A DNA stretch of 64,000 nt, taken from assembly GCA_036250195.1 (NCBI GenBank), contig JAVHZZ010000001.1:396550117-396614116 (forward strand), given 5' to 3'. This document shows, piece by piece, positions 55,399 through 64,000 of the stretch (its first letter is position 1; each line of letters starts with the position of its first letter). The notes beneath the pieces were generated by a model. The model was given only the letters and a program-made list of their open reading frames with translations, was not told the DNA's origin and made no database searches. This DNA comes from Mixophyes australis. Lineage: Eukaryota; Chordata; Amphibia; Anura; Limnodynastidae. A program made the position numbers and the translations under genes.

Positions 55399-55560
55399 AA
55401 TGTACCCAGTGGTCATTGTGGGGGTGTATACGGTGGTATGCCATAATGCCACTTCTCTTACTGCCTTCATTGGAAAACTATAAAATTTAATTTACCTACA
55501 TTCCTATTAAATATTTCATACCACCACTTACAAATTTCCACTTCGACCACTGAATATACC
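55399..55560. mobile_element. hAT-type MITE, 146 bp
   Basis: The element 55,407-55,552 has inverted ends CAGTGGTCATTGTGG and CAGTGGTCGAAGTGG, extended by a GGTGGTATG word in both arms. Flanks are AATGTACC and AATATACC, an 8-bp duplication with one change. A related sequence is embedded in the hAT-like element at 20.1 kb. Confidence 0.75.
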
Positions 55561-56437
55561 AAATAAAGAATATTTAATGGTGCCCATATTTTTAATATAC
55601 TGTTTTCTTTTTTGATTGTCAGTGACAAAATGGGAGGTTTCAGGTTATACCCTTGGCCAGACTGACACATCAGTATATGATTTAATATTGAAATTGTAGA
55701 TTTATTTTGACTACAACTGGAAGCTGATCAGTTTCACAATGATAGCCTTACAGTCTGGATTCTCTGAAATATCATTGATTACTGAAATCAGAGCAGATAA
55801 TTAAACTGCTAGAAGTATCTGCAATTTCAGAGAATTTTGAGGACGCCAATTAAATCGTGGGTGGTTCAGCTAATTAAATCTCTGAGATCTCAGCAGCCAA
55901 TGAATTTGTAGCTGATGCAGACTGAGATTGGTGAGGATTCCCTTTATGTTCTGCTTATCCCAGAAGCCAAATAGTTTCACCACTATGGTTTTAATAGTTA
56001 AATCATGTATTGGTGCTTCAGTCTGGCAGCCCCTTGGGCAGGATATTCAATTCATGGGCCCCAGGTGCATGGGGCTAACATTTCTGATTATATCCATCCT
56101 TTTTTATGTATATTCTATTTTAAATACTGGATTGTCTCTGAGTGAATTACATTGATATGATTCATTCATGATGTGGATATGAAAAACTCTATGACCCAGT
56201 AATAACAGGAAATTAGCTATCTTTTGCACTGTGGGAACTGAGCTTCACATTAGAGTTTAATGCAGGCTTAGTTAAAAATCATATACTTTGACATGTCTAT
56301 AATAATAAATGATATACTTTTGCTCTACACAAATGAACACTATACATACAGTAAATGCTAAAATTGTTTATATTATACTAATATATTAATAAGTAACAGT
56401 ATAGTAAAAATTAAATGTCTAATATGTGCATTTGTGG
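55561..56437. other. Non-coding DNA, nothing certain
   Basis: No gene. GGGCCCCAGGTGCATGGGGC at about 56,058 may be a scrap of a hAT MITE like that at 54.8 kb. Confidence 0.4.
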
Positions 56438-56625
56438 TGACCAGAGTACAATGCGGGTAATGTATTCTGGTGACAATAGTACAATTCAAATCACATATTC
56501 TGGTAATCACAGCACAATTCAGATCACATATCTTGGTGATCACAATACAATGTAGGTCACATTTTTTGGTGATCACAGTACAAATGCAGATCACATTATC
56601 TGGTGCCTACAATAAAATATAGGAC
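56438..56625. repeat. 33-bp tandem array
   Basis: Six units of TGGTGATCACAGTACAATTC... start at 56,438, 56,470, 56,503, 56,536, 56,568 and 56,602. The period is 11 codons, giving a repetitive spurious frame on the minus strand. Confidence 0.85.
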
Positions 56626-57180
56626 TGAACATATATAGTCATGTTTCAGCAACTGAGACATGTATTGCTCATACATAGTCATGCATCAGCAATTCTATTT
56701 TTTGGATAATTACTGTCTTTGAAATCATTACTTTACACTGCAGAGACAATTCTGACACTACTCGCCTTTGATTGGCTGAACCTTATTAATTATGGTTTCC
56801 TAAATAAATTGGTATACAGATTACCCTGTATAGATGACTGGAGAAAGGTACAGTATGCTGAGACCGAGAAGCAAATAAATTGTTTACCGGTAAAGTGTGC
56901 TGTTTGACTACTTGAGACATAGTAATTACATATTTTATATAATGTGTATACAATGCAGACACGTTCAAATTCCATGTATGACTATTATATCCTAATTGAA
57001 ATTATTACATCTGTAACACCTAGAGGAAACATTTGAAGGTATTATTATATGTGAAATGTGTATTGGCACATACAGATATATACTATGACTACATCAAACT
57101 AGGTTATGGCAAGATTTTTAGTCACAATTTTTGTTTTTATGTACAATAAAAGGCTACATAATCTGATAATATAGATATAT

Positions 57181-57500
57181 AGAGCCTGAGTCATTAAGGA
57201 AAGTAAGGAAAAAAAGGAGTAAATGTTCTCTGGGACATATCATGTTACAATGCAAGGGGTGCTAATTAGTTTATTATTTTGCACATAAGTTGAACACTTG
57301 CTGTTTTTTCACCTAGCACACAAATACTTCATAGCTTTATTTTTACTGAAATGTAAAATTGATCAAGGACATGCCCTATCTCAACTATAGATCTGTTCCC
57401 ACATTTTAAATTTACCTCCCCCTCCAATGCAACATGGTTTTGCCCAGGTGCAAAGTTGCTATTTTTTTATGCTTTGCTCTCCTTGATGACTTAAGTCCAT
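57181..57500. mobile_element. MITE of the GAGCCTGAGTCATTAAGG type
   Basis: The left end GAGCCTGAGTCATTAAGGAA and the inverse of the right end (GGACTTAAGTCATCAAGGAG) form inverted repeats of about 35 bases, continuing as AAGTAAGGAAAAAAA against AGCAAAGCATAAAAAA. No coding sequence; target duplication not resolved. The repeat at 61,420 starts with the same motif. Confidence 0.7.
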
Positions 57501-58559
57501 AGTCTGCATGGTATTGTTTATTTTATCTATTTGTTCACGTTTTTATTGTAGATATAGCATGGAGTGAGAGTCTGGCAGTATGGCACTGCCAATATATTTA
57601 CACAGATTATGTACATAATTTATATGAGTGTCATTTTTTGCAGGTTAATAAATAAATGCAGTCTACAATGTAATAAAGTTATTTATAGTTATAGATATAG
57701 TTATTAATTTATACTTATAAACAATTATGAAGATACCAGTAATATAAGTTAATGTACTTACAAACAGATATTGTGCCATCTATATGTTCTTTGTGTAAGA
57801 TTATGTTATTAAAGATATGTTGTAACATTGTTGTATAAGTAAAGATTTAATTTCATACATATATATCTATCTTGTAATTATAGGCTTTAAATGGTCCTGT
57901 AACTATTATATAGAGAACTCTGGGCAGGTGGTACTGAAAGAGGAGTAAAGAACTGGACAGTGGGCGTGTGCCTTATGAGGAAAAATGTAAAACGACATGT
58001 GTTTTTTTTTTACAAGCCTATCTAGGAACAGGATATGAAGATAGCATGCACAATTAAAGTGCCACCTCCTGTCATTTACATATACATACATACATACATA
58101 TACATACATACATATACATACACATTTGATGGTATGTATATACATACACATTTGATGGTATGTATATTTGTGTACTATTTATGTGTTTTGACTTGTTTAG
58201 TTTGTTTATTTAATAAAATGCATAATAAGAGGAATGTGTCTGCACTTATACAGGTGAGTACAATAGTCCCAATAATATGAATAAACAGAAGTTTTAAACA
58301 AACCAATTCACTCCTACTTTAATTGTAGGTTGGCATCCTTCTCTATATGCACTGTTTGCTTCATCAGTATCCAGAAAAAACTATGAATAACGTTAGAAAT
58401 AAGTGCCCAATGGTGAAGGTTTTATATGCAACAAAATAATGCACACGTTCAAAAGTGGCCCATAGCAAACATAACAAACAAAAGCCGGTTCGCAAGCCTG
58501 ATCAGATCCCCTAAGTTCAGGTGGGTCGGTTTTCAGAAAACCGAGTTTGAGCATCTGTA
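57501..58559. other. Non-coding DNA with ATAC microsatellite
   Basis: (ATAC)n-type repeats at 58,077-58,170 contain a duplicated CACATTTGATGGTATGTATA. Otherwise AT-rich, with no gene seen. Confidence 0.5.
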
Positions 58560-58579
58560 ATAAATATATATATATATAT

Positions 58580-59043
58580 ATATATATTCCTAAAACATCA
58601 AAAAAGAAGGGGCGCTTCCATAGTGTGTTATCCAAGTTAAAAGTTTTATTCCAAACAATAAAATTGCACGTACCAAATGGTAAAGATATTCAGGCATAGA
58701 TAATATAACAGCTCAATTCTGATATCCACATACGAACGGCTCTATCTGAAGCAGCTCGAAATCAGAGAGTCCTCACGATCACCTCTACGCGTTTCATCAC
58801 TCAGGACTTCATCAGGAGGCGTGGATTATTACATCACAGCTCACCTATTTCTAGGGAGTTGTCAATTATTTCGCAGGTGAATCAAATTCTACCAATTACA
58901 GCTCTCAGTACTTGCACAAATAAAATACAACTTCTTAAAAACTCTTATATACATGGGTAATATAAACCAATACATACACAATCTATAATTACAGGACAGT
59001 CAATATAAAACACAGAATTAAAAGCATATTACATTCCAACCTT
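58580..59043 (-). mobile_element. 3' untranslated region of the 59-60 kb Penelope-like element
   Basis: Continuous with the PLE frame on the minus strand and ending at the TA run near 58,580. It contains a hammerhead-like ribozyme core and the terminal phrase that on the plus strand reads AGGGGCGCTTCCATAGTGTG. Confidence 0.7.
58782..58822 (-). ncRNA. Hammerhead-ribozyme-like motif in the PLE
   Basis: On the minus strand CTGATGA (58,815-58,809) is followed by a 13-base stem II region and GAAACGCGTA. The conserved core words CUGAUGA and GAAA are present, stem III can be the short ACG/CGU pair, and the base after it (A) is an allowed cleavage position. Stem I can form between CCTC before CTGATGA and GAGG after the cleavage point. 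Stem II is weak (GUC with GAU). PLEs are known to carry such minimal hammerheads. Confidence 0.6.
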
Positions 59044-60309
59044 TTATAAAAAAGGTGTCACTTCACATCCTTCATTAAGTCCCCAGGGTACAAAGGTGTT
59101 AAGCGTGTAAATCCAAAAGGTTTCCCTTTGAGATAATTTTAGCAATAAATCTCCTCCTCTAGCATTTATTTGCACATGTTCAATTGCTTTAAAACGGAAA
59201 GATTCAGGGTTAGCATTATGGCAGGTAGAAAAATGTCTCGGTACACTATGGTTATCAATCTTGTGCTGAATATTCCGTAAATGTTCTAAAATACGTATTT
59301 TAACTGCTCTTTTGGTTTTACCCACATATTTTTTCCCACAACCACATTCCAATAAATAAACCACATATGTGGTATTGCAATTCATAAAAGATTGAATAAC
59401 TCTCTCTTTTCTGTTTGACGTATCGATAAATGATTTATGGTCACCATGTACATATTTGCAGGTTTTACAATGCCCACAAGCAAAAAATCCTTTTGTGGGT
59501 TGTAACCAAGTATTTTTATTTTTACTCGATATTTCCTTCAGATGTGATGGGGCTAAAATACTTTTTAAAGTTTTTGGTTTTTTAAAAATAATGCGGGGTT
59601 TCAATGGTAGCACACTTGATAAACCAGAGTCTAATTTTAATACTGCCCAATGTTTTTCTAATGTGTTTATAATCTGTTTATTGGCCACATTGAAAGTAGT
59701 GACAAAGGCACAATCAAAAGTATTAGATTTAACTTGTTTCTTGTCTTTATACGTCAATAATTGTGTCCTGTCATATCGTCTAACCTTATCCAAACTCTCT
59801 GTTAGGAGATTTTCAGGATAACCCCGTTCTAAATTTTTTTTTATAAGAATAGAGGCCTGTTTTTCAAAAGTATCTGAATCTTGACAATCCCGTTTAATTC
59901 TAGTCAGCTGAGAGATGGGTATATTGTCCTTCCATCGTCTCATATGACAACTTTTATAGTCTATATAATTATTACTATCAACTTTTTTTAAAAAAGTGTA
60001 AGTATCAATATGATGCTTTTCTTCAAATAAATTAGTGTCCAAAACCAGATCAAGAAATTCAATCCTATCTTTATCTATAACGGATGTGAATTTCAAACCA
60101 AACGTATTCACATTAATTTCCTGAACAAAAATATGAAATTCCGATTCAGTGCCTCTCCAGATGATTATCATATCATCTATAAAACGTTTAAATAAAACAA
60201 TCTTATCCATATAAGCTGTATTTGTATAAATCACTTCACTCTCCCAGTATCCCATATAGATGTTAGCGTAACTTGGTGCGAAGGAACTGCCCATCGCAGT
60301 CCCTCGCAC
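59044..60309 (-). CDS. Penelope-like element protein, C-terminal 421 residues (RT fingers-to-thumb end plus GIY-YIG endonuclease)
   Basis: This is the longest intact PLE frame. It starts inside the reverse transcriptase (GTAMGSSFAPSYANIYMG, residues 3-20). It has the catalytic block FKRFIDDMIIIW (about 40-51) with both Asp, a connection region and a Cys-rich motif CGHCKTCK (from about 278). The GIY-YIG endonuclease is at about 305-400: TTYVVYLLECGCGKKYVGKT, then KIRILEHLRNI and the His/Cys positions typical of PLE nucleases. The first half of the reverse transcriptase is missing, and the upstream end falls exactly in a TA microsatellite (60,310-60,347), so this is a 5'-truncated copy without its own start codon. 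No stop or frameshift interrupts it, suggesting a recent insertion. It could not transpose alone. Confidence 0.88.
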   Translation of the reverse strand: MRGTAMGSSFAPSYANIYMGYWESEVIYTNTAYMDKIVLFKRFIDDMIIIWRGTESEFHIFVQEINVNTFGLKFTSVIDKDRIEFLDLVLDTNLFEEKHHIDTYTFLKKVDSNNYIDYKSCHMRRWKDNIPISQLTRIKRDCQDSDTFEKQASILIKKNLERGYPENLLTESLDKVRRYDRTQLLTYKDKKQVKSNTFDCAFVTTFNVANKQIINTLEKHWAVLKLDSGLSSVLPLKPRIIFKKPKTLKSILAPSHLKEISSKNKNTWLQPTKGFFACGHCKTCKYVHGDHKSFIDTSNRKERVIQSFMNCNTTYVVYLLECGCGKKYVGKTKRAVKIRILEHLRNIQHKIDNHSVPRHFSTCHNANPESFRFKAIEHVQINARGGDLLLKLSQRETFWIYTLNTFVPWGLNEGCEVTPFL

Positions 60310-60351
<42 letters not shown>

Positions 60352-60362
60352 GAGAGAGAGAG
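60310..60362. repeat. (TA)n-(GA)n microsatellite at the PLE junction
   Basis: TA repeats 60,312-60,347 and GA repeats 60,350-60,362 separate the two PLE remnants. Confidence 0.95.
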
Positions 60363-61240
60363 ACTACGGAGAGGAGTATTTCAATACCCAACTGTCCATT
60401 AATACATTTGTTAAGCTGGGTGCAAATAATGTGCCCATTACAGTTCCGCTTGTTTGTGGATAGTATAAATCTAAGAAATTTTAAAAATTGTACTCCAATA
60501 TAAATAATCTTAGTTTACAAGTGAAAGCTTTGTTTGATATTCTGACATCCATTCCATCTTTAAAACTTGTAGCATTGAAGTTATATCTTTTAAATATGAA
60601 GGTAAAGTTTTCACTATTGTTTAAAGAATACATCTACATAGACTGATGCATGAGACATTAATGAGTTGATACTTGCTATCATTGGGCATTCTGGAGGATT
60701 GGATAATAATGTATAGACCTTCGTTTGGGAGTAAAAGATATGTATTATAGGCTGAGTCTGAAATATATAGGAATATTCATCTTGATTAATAACTTCTTTC
60801 TTTAATGCAATGTTTAAGAGTTTGGATACAGTTATATTAAACTGAACAGTTGGATCTTTCTCAGGTGATCTATAGGAATCTATATCCTCTAATAGTCTAC
60901 CTTATCAGTTGGTTTTAGTATTAACTTTTCATTATTCATAAGGTTTTCATAAGGTATATATATTTTTACCCAATCAAAATGTTGTATTATTTCCCACCAG
61001 TGAAACCTCCTTTACAAAATGTCTTTTAAAGATCAATTTGGGATCATAGTTATTGAGGTCTACATAAACTTGAAATGTATTTTGTTTGTATGTGGGGGGA
61101 AATGATAAACCTTTATTGAGTAACAGCTCAGCTACAGAGAATTTATGGTTAGAAATATGCAAAACCGTATGTTTCTTGCTATGCTTATTATCTATTGTAG
61201 CATTTTAATGATAGGATATCCAAATAAACTCCTGGTAGAA
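60363..61240 (-). pseudogene. Second Penelope-like element, N-terminal part
   Basis: Reading leftwards: frame 61,162-60,974 has SNHKFSVAELLLNKGLSFPP and TFQVYVDLNNYDPKL, the conserved N-terminal block of PLE proteins. Broken frames follow, and near 60,480-60,370 a reverse-transcriptase block, SGTVMGTLFAPSLTNVLMDS. It ends where the TA/GA microsatellite starts. The last block overlaps in homology with the first block of the neighbouring PLE (GTAMGSSFAPS), so these are two copies and not one split copy. Stops and frameshifts are frequent. Confidence 0.65.
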
Positions 61241-61414
61241 GCCCAAATAAGAGGATATTTTAGTTTATAAACAGAAGCTGCTGAAATAGAATCTATCCCA
61301 TTAATTACACAATTTCAATTTTAAGGACAAATTAATTAGTAAAATTATTAACAAACATTGGGATATTCTACTGCTGCATCCTGTATTGAGAAATGTGTTG
61401 TCTGCAAAAACACA

Positions 61415-61690
61415 TACAGAGCCTGAATCATCAAGGCACAAATATGCCGATTTTCAGCATAATGTACATAAAATCACTGTGAATGCCCAGAACCAGACCA
61501 TATGCCAGAATACGCAGCCATGTCCGCTTTGTCATTGTACACAAAGGACGCAAAGGACGTTCACTACAGCCTACGATTTTGGGGAGTGAACGGGGCATTT
61601 GTCCGTACAGTAACGGCATTCCTCTCAAAGTTACTTGTTTTTCTGCCATATCTCTTGTTGCTCCAGCTACAGGGCTAGTCTAAGTCAGTA
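61415..61690 (+). repeat. Interspersed repeat, copy 2 (partner at 10.0 kb)
   Basis: It starts GAGCCTGAATCATCAAGG and shares ordered blocks with 9,990-10,240 (ATGCCCAGAACCAGACCATA, ACTACAGCCTACGATTTTGG, TACAGTAACGG). Open frames on both strands are spurious. Confidence 0.5.
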
Positions 61691-61925
61691 GTGATGACAG
61701 TCTCGTAAGCATGTCATAACATGTGTTTGCAATCAGGAGCAACTAAAAAATGTATTTTATGTTCAGTAGACATTAAAAACATCCTAATAAATATATTTCA
61801 TGGGTATTTTTTTTAAAACTGTTTTATCATTAATGCTTATATTATTAAGAGGTGATATTAATTCAATATTATTTTTTCTGGGGTTTTTATGTACAATATA
61901 TAATCCACACATTAATTAAAAGCTC

Positions 61926-62123
61926 AAGGACATATTCAATTATGGTTCCGGTTTGCGAAAAGTGTGCGTTATTGCTGGTATTACGGTACCGCAATAACGC
62001 AGATTTTCGTACGCAACCCTATGGGCTGCAAATGAAATCCACGTTATTGCGGTAACGTGGATTAAGTTTGCCGTCCGTTCTGGTGCAATCCCGCGAACCC
62101 GAACCCTAATTGAATATGCCCCT
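61926..62123. mobile_element. Harbinger-like MITE, ~198 bp
   Basis: Inverted ends GGACATATTCAATTATGG and GGGGCATATTCAATTAGG (inverse of the right end), followed by GGTT.CGG.TTGCG in both arms. TCA occurs at both borders and could be the 3-bp duplication. An inner hairpin around GCGTTATTGC...GCAATAACGC is visible. Confidence 0.8.
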
Positions 62124-62404
62124 CAGTGTCTTGTGTCAGCGCACGTATCTTCAGATCCATTCCTTGCTGAATTTGGGAGTGCACGGAGCCGATTTACATG
62201 CGTTCTAAAACAAACGCACATTTTGCTCAGTATGTAAAATGCATAATTTATTTTTGAATATTTTTATTTAATATTTTAGCAATGTATAGAAGTTATTATC
62301 TCGGAAGGTTACAAGTTAGAGAGTAACAAAAAATCAGATAGTTACAGAACATTTGAAATGACTTAACATTTCTGTAGTAACAAAGGAAAACTATAAAAAT
62401 CACA

Positions 62405-62825
62405 TAAATACAGTTGAAGTTGCTCAATCAATTTATAGGTTCATAGCAGGTGCTTGAAAGGGAGGGGTTTTACTGCTATGAGCCTATAAATTGATTGAGC
62501 AACTTCCACTTTTGTATTTGTCTGAGAGGCATGCTGGTGTCAGTACTTGAGGGGGACTGCTGGCACTGTATTGCCATTTGGAGGCTTCTGGGGTACCTCT
62601 TGGTAAGTTAGCTCTCAATTTAAAAACACATATTTGAATGGCCCAAATATATGGGACTCTCACTGTTTAGAATTAGGACCACCCTATTAGCAAAAGCGCC
62701 GCGGAATGGCGGGTGGCTTAAACATACATTTGCAAATGTGTGCAACTGAGTCTTTTGCACTTTCATGTACAAGTAGAAATGGCAGCTCCTTTTCTGGCTA
62801 TAGCAGTGTGCTGGGGGATTTTTCT
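62405..62825 (-). repeat. Inverted copy of the 53.3-54.2 kb repeat
   Basis: The minus strand from 62,822 matches the 53.4-kb units (CCCCCAGCACACTGC, CACACATTTGCAAATGTATG). At its left end, GAAGTTGCTCAATCAATTTA (62,417) and its inverse (62,488-62,511) make a terminal hairpin. Confidence 0.8.
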
Positions 62826-63895
62826 CAAAAATGACATAAAGCCTTCAGTTTGCCTCTTGTGTGGTTCTAATAATTTGTTGACTATTTTGCGAGTCATAAA
62901 ACAAGTACAAGTAATGAGGAGGGAGGAAGGGCAGGGTGAGTGAGGGTGGGGAGGGTGAGAAAGACAAGCCAGGAGGGAATAGGTGTAAACATTAGCCTGT
63001 AAAATTGTAATCTTGCTTATTTTGCTTCTGCCATGCATAATTTATTTTATATAAGATCATCAGTAATGCAATATATATATCAGGACGTTTAGCATGCTTT
63101 CTGTTGAGCATATGTAAATGCACAAGAAGATTGAATCCAAGCAAAAGACTTTTTAAATATTTTTTAGAGTGTTTTGGATAATCTATATTATTTTTGATCA
63201 TCTATACTATTTTCAAATATAAATGTTACCGCTAGCAAAATCGCAGTTCTTTCAACAATTAATTTACTCTACCATATGACCGTCTTTCCAACAACCTATT
63301 TAGTTTTCAATATCACCTCCTATACATATACAGCACATGTATGTAATATAAATAGCATGGCTGCTGTTTCTTTATAGTGTGCAGCTGTTAAAACATTAAT
63401 ATGTTCCCCAGAAGCTGGATCATGTGTGCACTAGTGTTAATATTATAGTGAAATGGAAAATTTTTATTGTTTCGATCTAGGCAAAACCCAATATGGCGCC
63501 ATAATCTCTGCTGCGCATGCTCACATTTTCATCAGCACGTGCACAGAATACAAATCTTATTGAATAATAAATCCTTATATGTATATCAACAATTGATATG
63601 AACCTGGATTCAATTTTTTGATGATAGAGGTTATTCAGATAATAGCAAATTTATAGAGACTACAGTCCCTGACTTGCAGGGACTTTGCAAAGATGGAACT
63701 GTTTTTATATATATCAACATGTTGTTATATTTATCCATTAAAGTATTTTCTTTATTTGCAAGATTAATTATTTCCAAACATAATGTTGTAGTAATTACTT
63801 TTATTCTGTGTGGAATTGAAATCAAAGTTAAGAGATCATGTGACCAATTAAAGATGGACACTGATCACACTGGTCACTACAAAAAGAAGCACATG
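62826..63895. other. Non-coding DNA, nothing recognised
   Basis: A purine-rich stretch at 62,915-62,975 and otherwise AT-rich sequence. The short frames have no recognisable domains. Confidence 0.45.
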
Positions 63896-64000
63896 CAACA
63901 CTGTAATACATGCTGAAGAGGGACCAAACCCCTAAAAAAGTCATAAAAGACATAAAACACTGGAATTGGTTTATTTCTGAGACCGGACCCACCTCCTGGA
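63896..64000 (+). mobile_element. Possible start of another Penelope-like element (runs off the window)
   Basis: TGCTGAAGAGGGACCAAACC and CCCTAAAAAAGTC have the layout of a decayed CTGANGA-stem-GAAA ribozyme core. The downstream phrase GAGACCGGACCCACCTCCTG resembles the leader found after such cores in amphibian PLEs. Truncated by the window edge. Confidence 0.3.

Overview
The window looks like eukaryotic, non-coding, transposon-packed DNA from a vertebrate, most likely an anuran amphibian with a large genome. That is inference from the mix of families I recognise: L1-type LINEs, a chromodomain Ty3/gypsy element, many Penelope-like elements (PLEs), a V-SINE-like tRNA SINE, hAT, PIF/Harbinger and Tc1 DNA transposons, and a retroviral relic. 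There is no operon, rRNA or convincing complete host gene. One open stretch at about 40.03-40.36 kb (minus strand) is the only weak host-exon candidate.

Layout: 0-0.9 kb, broken zinc-finger/transposon-related gene (minus); 1.0-1.3 kb, ~35-bp degenerate tandem array; 1.56-4.40 kb, 5'-truncated L1 ORF2 with a 240-bp hAT MITE in its 3' part; 4.4-13.0 kb, old AT-rich DNA with small repeat relics and a TA/CA microsatellite; 13.04-14.68 kb, solo LTR with a perfect 5-bp target duplication; 15.8-20.4 kb, 3' half of an old endogenous retrovirus (minus: integrase end, env transmembrane part, LTR), interrupted by a SINE and a 1.7-kb hAT-like element; 20.5-24.7 kb, broken PLE (minus); 25.4-26.4 kb, 406-bp near-identical inverted repeat; 27.95-32.15 kb, hAT element with transposase remnants and two tandem arrays; 33.6-34.3 kb, Harbinger-like MITE built from a row of hairpins; 34.8-38.8 kb, another broken PLE with an LTR-like insertion; 40.56-49.01 kb, nested LTR elements; 49.56-51.4 kb, Tc1 element with an insertion; 51.6-52.1 kb, L1 fragment; 53.3-57.5 kb, tandem repeats and small MITEs; 58.6-61.2 kb, two PLEs; 61.4-64 kb, more MITEs and the edge of a possible further PLE.

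The best preserved unit is the chromovirus at 40,679-48,495. It has two long LTRs, a 5-bp TSD, gag, protease, reverse transcriptase, RNase H, integrase, chromodomain and polypurine tract, with one visible frameshift in pol. It inserted into an older solo LTR lying in the opposite direction. Its leader shows a probable self-priming primer site, a degenerate -1 frameshift site and four hairpins per LTR with compensatory stem changes.

The most unusual structures are the multi-hairpin MITE (33,610-34,262), the 78-bp satellite that appears to have grown out of the end of a hAT transposase reading frame (30,487-31,850), the 406-bp inverted repeat, and a hammerhead-ribozyme-like core in the PLE 3' region near 58.8 kb. 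All family names rest on reading motifs by eye; no database search was run.
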